NCBI GenBank assembly: GCA_023394615.1
Contig: JAEXAI010000011.1
Span: forward strand, 1-41,337
Length of the DNA: 41,337 bases
Origin: Actinomycetes bacterium
GTDB lineage: Bacteria; Actinomycetota; Coriobacteriia; Coriobacteriales; Eggerthellaceae
Reading direction: 5' to 3'
How positions within the stretch are numbered: position 1 is the stretch's first letter; each line of letters starts with the position of its first letter. Positions 16,989 through 24,290 of the stretch are shown piece by piece. The notes under the pieces were generated by a model, which saw only the letters and a list, made by a program, of their open reading frames with translations, had not been told where the DNA came from and did not search any database. The translations under genes and the position numbers were made by a program.

Positions 16989-19738
16989 CACGCCGCAATA
17001 CAGAGCTTTTGCTGCTGATACTAGCAGCGCCCTTGGTTATTTTGCTGTACGCCATGATTGTGGTGAACCAAGGTGCCAGCCTAGACGTGAACACGCTCGG
17101 TGTGCCCTTGGGCATCTTCTGCGCATTCGCGCTGGCACATCTCGCAGTCAGAAAATGGGCGCCCGGCGCTGACCCGGCCATACTGCCCATCTCGTTCGCC
17201 CTGTCGGGCATCGGCATCGCGTTCATCACACGCCTTGCCCCCGACTTGGCCATCAAGCAGCTGATGTGGCTGTATGCGGGCATTATCTGCATGGTGCTCG
17301 TGTTGGTGTTTATAAAGAACATCGACAAGGTGGCCAACTACAAATATACGCTTATGGTAGCCGGTTTCCTCTTGCTGCTCTCCCCTATGGTGCCCGGTCT
17401 GGGCCAGGAAATCTACGGCAGTCGCATCTGGTTGTCGCTGGGGCCCTTCAGTTTCCAACCAGGCGAGCTAGCGAAGATACTGATCGTGCTTTTCCTGGCG
17501 GGGTATTTGGCCGCCAACCGCGAGATGCTCTCGGTATTCACGTGGCGCATCGGACCTTTCTACCTACCTGACCTACGCACCCTTTTACCCATGCTGTTGA
17601 TGTGGGCTATCTCGCTGCTCATCGTTATATTCGAAAAGGATTTGGGCAGCGCACTTGTGTTCTTCTTCGTGTTCATCGCTATGCTCTACGTTGCCAGCGG
17701 CAAGAAATCGTTTGTGGTCGTGGGGCTTTTACTGGCCGCCGTGGGTGCCGTGGCCATGTGGTCCTTCTTCAGCCATGTGCAAGTGCGTGTGACCACGTGG
17801 CTCGATCCGTTTTCCGACGCGAACGGGCTGGGCTACCAACTGTGTCAGGCCATCTATTCCATGGCCGACGGCGGCATGTTCGGCGTGGGCATCGGAAACG
17901 GCCTTTGCGACCAGATTCCTGTCGTGGAAAGCGACTATATTTTCGCGGCGATCGCCGAAGAGACCGGGCTTTTGGGCGCGGCCGGCGTGCTGCTTTTATA
18001 TCTGTGCTTCGCAGTTCGCGGCATGCTTACAGCAGCGCGTGCGAAAAGCGATGTGAGCTCGTTTATCGCTGTGGGCTTGACGGCATCTTTGGTGTTGCAA
18101 GCATTCATCATCGTAGGCGGCGTTACCCGCCTCATCCCATTGACCGGCTTGACGCTTCCCTTCGTCAGCCAAGGCGGCTCTTCCCTTCTGGCGAGTTTCA
18201 TCGCCGTCGGTTTCCTGCTGCGCTGCGGCAACGAGGGCACTGGCGTGGAAACGGAAATGACCATGGGCACCAGCACGTCACTGCGCGTGAACGGTGTTCT
18301 AGGACGCGTTTCTTTGGGCAAGCGCCTGACTCATCTGATGATTGTTTTCTCGCTGCTGTTCGCGGCGCTGGTAGCCAACTTGACGTTCTTGATGATTGTC
18401 AACGCCGACACGTACAAAAACATGCCCACCAACAATCACACCATCCAAAAGGAAGCGGAAAAGGAACGCGGCACTATATCTACCTCCGATGGCGTGGTTC
18501 TGGCTCAAAGCATTCGCAATGCCGACGGCACGTACACTCGCGTATATCCGGCTGGACCTTTGGCGGCCCATGTGGTGGGCTATTATTCCACCCAGTACGG
18601 CGCAAGCGGCATCGAAAGCAGCGCGAGCGACACGCTGGAAGGCTCTTCGGGTTACGCCACTTGGACCGATGTGATAAACGACTACGCTGGCATATCTACC
18701 AGCGGAAACGACGTGCAGCTGACCATCAATTCCCAGATACAGCAAGCCGCCCAAGATGCGCTGGGCGACTACAGCGGTGCCTGCGTGGTGCTGAATCCAA
18801 AGACAGGGGCGGTTCTGGCCTTGGCGTCATCGCCCACCTATGATGCGTCCGATTATGAAACGCTGCTCGCCGACAGTTCTTCGGATGCGCTGTACAACCG
18901 TGCCACCCAAGCCCTCTACGCGCCTGGTTCCACCTTCAAGATGCTCACGCTGGCAACGGCGCTCGAGAACAACATCGCCACCGAAACCACCACCTACTCC
19001 AGCCCTGGCAGCATGGACATAGGAGGTGCGCAGGTGTACAACTACGACCGTTACGACTATGGCACCATCACGCTAGCACGTGCAACCGAGCTCTCATCGA
19101 ACACCGTCTTCGGGCAGGTGGGCGATCAGATTGGTTCGAGCCTGCTGGTGCAGAGCGCTGTGAAATACGGCTTCAACAGCCAGGTGGCTTTCGATCTTCC
19201 CCTAGCTGAATCGCTTATGCCCGATGCCAACCAAATGACCGAATGGGAAACCGCATGGGCGGCCGTCGGCCAGCCCGTCGGCGAACACACCAGCGCAGCA
19301 GGCCCGCAAGCTACCGTGCTGCAGATGGCGATGATTGGGTCGGCCATCGCCAACGACGGTGTGATTGAGCAGCCCTACCTAGTTGGCAGCACCTACAACG
19401 CCAACGGCGAGAAGATTTCCACCACCTCATCTACGCAATATGCGCGGGTAATGTCCGCCACCACCGCCAAGCGTGTGAAAACCGTACTGGAAGGGGTCGT
19501 GAACAGCGGCACCGGCACGAACGCCTCCATTAGCGGCGTGCAGATTGCAGGCAAGACAGGCACTGCTGAAACCGGCAAATCCGTCGATGACAGCTGGTTT
19601 GTAGGCATGGGACCGTCGGACGATTGTAGCGTCGTGGTGGCCATCGTGATTGAGCAAGGCGCCAAAGACAGCCAGAATGCGGCTGCCCGAGCGAAAAATG
19701 TGTTAAGTACGGCCCTAGAAGTACAAGGGAAGCTATAA
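16985..19738 (+). CDS. RodA/FtsW SEDS glycosyltransferase fused to a class B PBP transpeptidase
   Basis: 917 aa in one uninterrupted frame. Residues 1 to about 415 are a polytopic SEDS protein with the late loop PVVESDYIFAAIAEETG; Asp317 there fits the essential SEDS aspartate. A linker at about 415-445 leads to one membrane helix (about 450-472), then a PbpA-like ectodomain with transpeptidase motifs STFK (Ser649), SSN (704-706) and KTGTAE (Lys857). In mycobacteria rodA and pbpA are separate adjacent genes at this place in the operon; here they are one chain, tying polymerase and cross-linker 1:1. Both catalytic sets look intact, so this is not a decayed read-through. It overlaps pstP by four bases. 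It could serve elongation or division; the operon context favours RodA-PbpA. Confidence 0.94.
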   Translation: MTRRNTELLLLILAAPLVILLYAMIVVNQGASLDVNTLGVPLGIFCAFALAHLAVRKWAPGADPAILPISFALSGIGIAFITRLAPDLAIKQLMWLYAGIICMVLVLVFIKNIDKVANYKYTLMVAGFLLLLSPMVPGLGQEIYGSRIWLSLGPFSFQPGELAKILIVLFLAGYLAANREMLSVFTWRIGPFYLPDLRTLLPMLLMWAISLLIVIFEKDLGSALVFFFVFIAMLYVASGKKSFVVVGLLLAAVGAVAMWSFFSHVQVRVTTWLDPFSDANGLGYQLCQAIYSMADGGMFGVGIGNGLCDQIPVVESDYIFAAIAEETGLLGAAGVLLLYLCFAVRGMLTAARAKSDVSSFIAVGLTASLVLQAFIIVGGVTRLIPLTGLTLPFVSQGGSSLLASFIAVGFLLRCGNEGTGVETEMTMGTSTSLRVNGVLGRVSLGKRLTHLMIVFSLLFAALVANLTFLMIVNADTYKNMPTNNHTIQKEAEKERGTISTSDGVVLAQSIRNADGTYTRVYPAGPLAAHVVGYYSTQYGASGIESSASDTLEGSSGYATWTDVINDYAGISTSGNDVQLTINSQIQQAAQDALGDYSGACVVLNPKTGAVLALASSPTYDASDYETLLADSSSDALYNRATQALYAPGSTFKMLTLATALENNIATETTTYSSPGSMDIGGAQVYNYDRYDYGTITLARATELSSNTVFGQVGDQIGSSLLVQSAVKYGFNSQVAFDLPLAESLMPDANQMTEWETAWAAVGQPVGEHTSAAGPQATVLQMAMIGSAIANDGVIEQPYLVGSTYNANGEKISTTSSTQYARVMSATTAKRVKTVLEGVVNSGTGTNASISGVQIAGKTGTAETGKSVDDSWFVGMGPSDDCSVVVAIVIEQGAKDSQNAAARAKNVLSTALEVQGKL

Positions 19739-19745
19739 ATAATGT

Positions 19746-19782
19746 ATGCTGTAAACACTAGACCGCAATGAGCTTACAGCAT
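19746..19782 (+). promoter_or_regulatory. Hairpin between rodA::pbpA and pknB
   Basis: ATGCTGTAA (19746-19754) pairs perfectly with TTACAGCAT (19774-19782) across a 19-base loop, ending eight bases before the AAAAGGAG of pknB. There is no T-run, so it is not a standard terminator. It may be an mRNA stability or processing stem, or an operator. Confidence 0.5.
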
Positions 19783-19803
19783 GTGCCCAAAAGGAGTTTA
19801 AAC

Positions 19804-21762
19804 GTGAACGGAAACATGATAGGCAGGGTCTTTAACAACCGCTACCAAATTACCGAGCGCATCGGTATCGGAGGCATGGCGGAAGTTTATCAGGCCCAAG
19901 ATCGCGTGCTCGGCCGCTTGGTCGCCGTGAAAGTGATGCTGCCGCAATACGCATCCGACCCCGAATTCACCCAGCGCTTCCGTCAGGAAGCCGCATCTGC
20001 CGCCAACCTGCAGAGCCCTTATATCGTGAACGTCTACGATTGGGGCCAGGACGAGGGTACGTATTACATCGTTATGGAATACGTCCGCGGCTCCGATTTG
20101 AAATCCGCTATCAAACAGCGCGGTGCTATCAATCAGCGCAAGGTCGCTGAAATCGGCGCCCAGGTTTGCCAAGCGCTTTCCGTGGCTCACAACCAAGACA
20201 TCATGCACCGCGACATCAAGCCGCAAAACATCATGGTGCAGCCCGACGGCAATGTAAAGGTGATGGACTTCGGCATCGCTCGCGCGAAGAACTCCATGAA
20301 GGACCAGACCAGCTCGGTGCTAGGAACGGCCCATTACATCAGTCCCGAGCAAGCTCAAGGCAAAGAGCTCACCCCCGCAAGCGATATCTACTCGCTGGGC
20401 ATCGTCATGTACGAAGCCGTAACCGGTTCGCTGCCTTTCGACGGACCCGACGCTATCAGCGTCGCAACCATGCAGGTAAACGATTTCCCGCTCGCTCCCA
20501 GCCAGATAAACCCCGATATCGATCCCGGCCTGGAAGCGATTATCATGCATGCCCTGGAAAAGGACCCGCATGCCCGCTTCGCCACCGCAACCGACATGAA
20601 GCATTGCCTAAACGATTACCTAGCCGGTCGCCCCGTGCTTATCGACGGCGAGGAAACTCGCGCGATGGACGGCGCCTATGCCACCGGCGGAACATCGGTT
20701 ATGCCGGCCGTTGAGGGCAACGGGCAGCATACGACCAGCGCGGCACGTACCGTGAAAGCCGTGGATACCGAGGCCGAGCGCAAGGCGAAGAAAAAGCGCA
20801 ATATCCTGATAGCCGTGGGCATTGTCGCGGCCGTCGCTATCATCGCAGCTTTGGTGTTCGCACTGGGCGGCACGAAGAGCGGCACGGTTCCCGATGTCTC
20901 CGGGAAAACAGTGCAGCAAGCTACCAGCGCCCTTACGTCGGCGGGCTACACCGTCGGCACGCAGACGCAGGTGTATAGCGATACGGTGGCTTCCGGCTCT
21001 GTGGTTAGCACAGATCCTGCCGCTGGCGCGAAAGCCGAGTCGGGCACGAAGGTAAACTTGAACGTGTCGAAGGGCAAAGAACAGGTTGAAGTGCCAGACC
21101 TTTCAGGAATGCCAGCTGACCAGGCTAAACAAGCACTTACGAAGCTGGGATTGACCGCAAAAGCAGGTACGTCGCAGAACTCCGATACAGTAGCCGCCGA
21201 CTTGGTGATGAGCCAGGATCCGGCTTCGGGTACAAAGGTATCGAAGGGCTCAACCGTTACCTACGTTTTGTCGCTGGGCACCAGCACTATCGACGTGCCC
21301 AACGTTGTCGGCCAAACTGAAAGCGCAGCCACTACATCGCTGAAAAATTCCGGCTTCGCCGTAGATACTTATTACGACTACAGCAGCACAGTCGCATCCG
21401 GCAAAGTGATAAGCCAGAACCCCGGCAGCGGCAACAAACTGGCCAAGGGCTCCACGGTCAGTATCACTATCAGCCAGGGTGCAGAGCCGAAAAGCACTTA
21501 CACCCTTACGGCGAGCGCCGGACAGGGCGGATTGATCAGCCCGACAACCGTGAGCGTAGACGAGGGTACCAGCCAATCGTTCACCGTCTCGTCGAACAGC
21601 GGCTACTACATTTCCAGCGTGATTGTGGATGGCGTGTCGCAAAGCGATGTAAAGAGCGGAGCGACCAACTACACCTACTCGTTCTCGAGTGTGAAGGCCA
21701 ACCATACAATCAGCGCGGTGTTCGCACAGTCAACGACTTCAAACACCAGCCCGAGCGCCTAA
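19804..21762 (+). CDS. pknB: PASTA Ser/Thr protein kinase with extra C-terminal InlB-type repeat
   Basis: 652 aa from GTG 19804, chosen because AAAAGGAG lies seven bases upstream; an ATG at 19768 has no ribosome site. The kinase domain (about 5-280) has GIGGMAEVY, Lys43, HRDIKPQN (Asp137), DFG (Asp155) and SPEQ. One membrane helix spans about 334-356. Three PASTA domains follow (about 361-427, 428-496, 497-562), each with V-P-D/N-V/L near its start. Residues about 565-643 (TASAGQGGLISPTTVSVDEG ... KANHTISAVFA) are a domain not usual in PknB and close to the first domain of the giant surface protein. PASTA kinases bind muropeptides or lipid II and control wall synthesis and division. Last gene of the operon; no pknA is present. 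Confidence 0.95.
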   Translation: MNGNMIGRVFNNRYQITERIGIGGMAEVYQAQDRVLGRLVAVKVMLPQYASDPEFTQRFRQEAASAANLQSPYIVNVYDWGQDEGTYYIVMEYVRGSDLKSAIKQRGAINQRKVAEIGAQVCQALSVAHNQDIMHRDIKPQNIMVQPDGNVKVMDFGIARAKNSMKDQTSSVLGTAHYISPEQAQGKELTPASDIYSLGIVMYEAVTGSLPFDGPDAISVATMQVNDFPLAPSQINPDIDPGLEAIIMHALEKDPHARFATATDMKHCLNDYLAGRPVLIDGEETRAMDGAYATGGTSVMPAVEGNGQHTTSAARTVKAVDTEAERKAKKKRNILIAVGIVAAVAIIAALVFALGGTKSGTVPDVSGKTVQQATSALTSAGYTVGTQTQVYSDTVASGSVVSTDPAAGAKAESGTKVNLNVSKGKEQVEVPDLSGMPADQAKQALTKLGLTAKAGTSQNSDTVAADLVMSQDPASGTKVSKGSTVTYVLSLGTSTIDVPNVVGQTESAATTSLKNSGFAVDTYYDYSSTVASGKVISQNPGSGNKLAKGSTVSITISQGAEPKSTYTLTASAGQGGLISPTTVSVDEGTSQSFTVSSNSGYYISSVIVDGVSQSDVKSGATNYTYSFSSVKANHTISAVFAQSTTSNTSPSA

Positions 21763-21820
21763 TCGAGCGAGTGACGCAGGTCGTGGGTGCTTGCAGGCTT
21801 TTCAGGTCTCAGCAGCGCGC

Positions 21821-21888
21821 AAGCTGAAGAGTTTGTCGAGCTGAGAGGCTTTCCGAGCTGAAGGGTTTGTCGAGCTGAAAGGCATTTG
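21821..21888. repeat. Four 17-bp tandem units after pknB
   Basis: Units at 21821, 21838, 21855 and 21872 follow the pattern RAGCTGARRGGYTTTBY. They lie in the 3' untranslated stretch between the pknB stop and its terminator. Confidence 0.65.
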
Positions 21889-21910
21889 AAGTACTTGAAG
21901 TATTAAGACA

Positions 21911-21949
21911 CCGAGGGCCGCCCATCAAAACGGGCGGCCCTCGGTTTTC
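21911..21949 (+). terminator. Rho-independent terminator of the pknB operon
   Basis: CCGAGGGCCGCCC (21911-21923) pairs perfectly with GGGCGGCCCTCGG (21932-21944), loop of eight, then TTTTC. Confidence 0.92.
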
Positions 21950-22003
21950 ACATCACCGAATCTTCGCACGGTTGCATCCCGGGAATTGCAGCCTCTCCCT
22001 CCT

Positions 22004-22339
22004 GCACAGGCACCGTCGTACTCGTTTTCGCCGCCTATGAAAGCGTCAAACCATCGACGCCTTGCCTAGGAAATGCTAGTCCCTCCACAATCCCAAGGTT
22101 TACGGCTAACGACTTTGTCGCAAAACAGGATTTCCGGATTCCGAAACAGAAAAACGGCGATTAAACGAAGCATTGTGAGAATTTGTGACTTATTGTATAT
22201 ATTTTGAAAGCAGGCACGCTTGATAAGATTGCTTCGCACTGCATAACCGCAGGTCACAAAAATTCTTTGCGGAAGACGAGGACCGGTCCGTCACAATGCT
22301 TCGATTAATCGCCATAATCCTGTTTTGAAATCGCAAAAT
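22004..22339. repeat. Inverted-repeat element, copy C
   Basis: Arms at 22130-22178 and 22291-22339 match over GGCGATTAAWCGAAGCATTG and, less well, across the rest of 49 bp. The block 22004-22038 matches the one at 13209-13243. The interior has GCATAACCGCAGGTCACA at about 22239-22256, some 35 bp before the right arm, as in the copy at 13209. About 90 extra bases separate the leading block from the left arm. No gene is visible between 21950 and 22446. Confidence 0.7.
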
Positions 22340-22446
22340 GCTCTAAATCTCGTCCCACAACCAGTTAAGTACCGACCTTCGGGAGACGCCCCATATGACC
22401 AAGCTCAATCGCATTGTCGGCTATTTCGCGGCAAGCTCTTCTAGGA

Positions 22447-23700
22447 TTAAGCGTCGTTTTCTTCGGATTTGCTTTCCTCAGCTGGTTCTTTTTCCTTGCG
22501 AGAGTGGCGTTTGGCGAAGAAGCGCTTCTTGCCTTCTGGCTCGTCTTCGTCGGATGTATCCTTCGACGTGTTTTCGATTTCCTTTGCAGCAGCCGCTTTA
22601 GCATCAGCTGCTTGAGCAGTTTCGGCCGCGATTGGCTTGTCAGCAGAGTCTTTCACTGCTGCATCAGCGGCTGGCTTGTCGTTTACCTTGTCAGCAGTCA
22701 CCGTAGCAGGCTTCGCGACTGTCTGCTCGCCCGTTGTTGCATCTTTGCTCGGCGTCGCAATTATCGCTTTGGAATTCTTGGGGGTTGCCGAGAGGGATTG
22801 CTTCGTCGATTCGGCGCCCGATTTATCTGTCGCATCGGGCTGTTTGGCTGCAGCTACCGGTTGCTTGGCGCTAGTCGTCGACTGTTTGACGTCGGGTGCA
22901 GGCTGTTTGGTTTCCATCGAAGGTTGCTTGACATCGGGTGCAGGCTGCTTTACCTGCTCAGTTGCTTGCTTATCGTCTTTCTCGGCAGACTTCATCTTGT
23001 TGGACACGCTCGTTGTTGCAGTCTCGGCGGCAGGCGATGAGGCATCTGCTTTTGCGGTGGCAGAGCTCTTCCCCGCGACACCCGTTTGCTTCGGTGGCAT
23101 CAACGGTGTGAAACCCTGCTCGGTCGCCAAGCGACCCTCGAGCGCTTTCTGCTCACTCTCGCTCATCAGATCGTTGGGATCTTTGTTCTCACGAACGTCC
23201 ACCGTCACCGATTTCACTTGGTTGCCGGTCAGTTTCTCAACCGATTCCTTTACTTCCCGCTGCAAAATCGGCGCAGCAGCGGCAAGCGAAATCAACCCGC
23301 GTGTTGCTACGCGAATGACAATCTGCACAGCAGGATGTTTGCCGTTGACGATGGTGACTTTGGCCTTTTCATAATGCAATTCCGGATGACGTAGCACGAT
23401 ATCTTCAACCGCGCATTCCAGCGCAGCTTTCGAAATGCACACACTGCCGTACTCGTTGGGAGTCTCCTGATAAGAGCTTTTGTTGCGCGCGGCAATCGTG
23501 CGCACAAGCCCTGCTACTAAACCGATAGCGAAAAGCGCGAGCAGCGCCAGCACTAGGTAAACAAACCATGTCTGCGTTTTGCACGTGCGGACAACTGTGG
23601 CAACCGGCTCGAATCCGAACCAATCACAGGCGATGGCCCCTACACTCAGCAAAGCGGCGAGAAAATACACCACTCGGCAGAATTTTCTGAAACTGGTCAT
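22447..23700 (-). CDS. AmaP/Asp23-like membrane protein with Lys-Gln heptad repeats
   Basis: 417 aa; GGAGG lies six bases before the ATG at 23700. Two membrane helices (about 7-26 and 44-68) are followed by a region (about 80-172) that resembles AmaP/Asp23 family proteins (GSVCISKAALECAVEDIVL, then IRVATRGLISL and VKSVTVDVRE). In Firmicutes AmaP anchors Asp23 at the membrane under envelope stress; the same type of role is inferred. Residues 244-292 are seven heptads starting with KQ (KQPAPDV occurs twice), and the remaining C-terminus is Ala/Lys/Glu-rich and probably disordered. No separate Asp23 gene is nearby. The gene stands alone, with a tRNA gene upstream on the same strand. Confidence 0.8.
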   Translation of the reverse strand: MTSFRKFCRVVYFLAALLSVGAIACDWFGFEPVATVVRTCKTQTWFVYLVLALLALFAIGLVAGLVRTIAARNKSSYQETPNEYGSVCISKAALECAVEDIVLRHPELHYEKAKVTIVNGKHPAVQIVIRVATRGLISLAAAAPILQREVKESVEKLTGNQVKSVTVDVRENKDPNDLMSESEQKALEGRLATEQGFTPLMPPKQTGVAGKSSATAKADASSPAAETATTSVSNKMKSAEKDDKQATEQVKQPAPDVKQPSMETKQPAPDVKQSTTSAKQPVAAAKQPDATDKSGAESTKQSLSATPKNSKAIIATPSKDATTGEQTVAKPATVTADKVNDKPAADAAVKDSADKPIAAETAQAADAKAAAAKEIENTSKDTSDEDEPEGKKRFFAKRHSRKEKEPAEESKSEENDA

Positions 23701-23874
23701 GCGCGTCCTCCGATCGAATGCTTGAACCTATCCAGTTTAACGCTCATATCGCGCAAGGGGAAACATGTTTGCCCATTGATTCGAAAATGTTATGCACAAA
23801 TGCGGTGAACGTAACTCAAGTGGTGTAAGGCTCGACCGCACTCTTCGCAGTAAGCATGCTATACGCGACATGAG

Positions 23875-23904
23875 AAAGAAAAAAGCCGCGAATCCCTTCA
23901 CGGC
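23875..23904 (-). terminator. Terminator after tRNA-Arg
   Basis: On the minus strand GCCGTGAA (23904-23897), loop GGGA, TTCGCGGC (23892-23885), then TTTTTTCTTTC. The stem has one G-T pair. Confidence 0.85.
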
Positions 23905-23916
23905 CAATTGTTTCAA

Positions 23917-23992
23917 TGGTGCCCCCGGCGCGATTCGAACGCGCGGCACCCGCTTTAGGAGAGCGGTGCTCTATCCCCTGAGCTACGGAGGC
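23917..23992 (-). tRNA. tRNA-Arg(CCT)
   Basis: 76 nt including encoded CCA. Acceptor GCCTCCG pairs with CGGGGGC; the anticodon arm is CCGCT-CTCCTAA-AGCGG, giving anticodon CCT; the T arm has GTTCGAATC. It reads AGG codons. A -10-like TAGAAT lies just upstream at 24007-24002 on the minus strand. Confidence 0.97.
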
Positions 23993-24001
23993 GCGATGGA
24001 T

Positions 24002-24069
24002 ATTCTACCACCTGTTTCGCAATGCACGAATGACGTCGGCTACATTCCCATAAGTCGTATGAAACGACT
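24002..24069 (-). promoter_or_regulatory. Likely tRNA-Arg promoter and nearby dyad
   Basis: TAGAAT (24007-24002, minus) is placed to start transcription just before the tRNA. The -35 is poor (TTCGTG at 17 bp). A perfect dyad AGTCGT-5-ACGACT lies at 24053-24069, between this promoter and the symporter gene; it could be an operator for either. Confidence 0.4.
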
Positions 24070-24290
24070 GTAGCTTGATGTCATCGCTCACGCAAGCAAG
24101 CTTCACCCGTATTTCGTGATTGCTATTCACTTTTGCACGATATAGTGCTAAATTTACAAGGCTGCTCGTTTCCAGGGACGTGTTGTAAAGCTGTATGCAA
24201 ACGTTCGTGTCTATTCGCTTTGCCCATCATTGCAAACTTTCCTGAAAACGCTACGCACTTGCTCTTCGTTACCCAACAGAAAGGTTTGTT

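Noticed and set aside
17602..18843. 413-codon second-frame open reading inside rodA::pbpA
   Set aside because: Out-of-frame shadow, Arg-rich, no start signal.
24074..24290. Glycine or other riboswitch before the AGCS symporter
   Set aside because: No conserved aptamer elements or terminator/antiterminator pair could be recognised.
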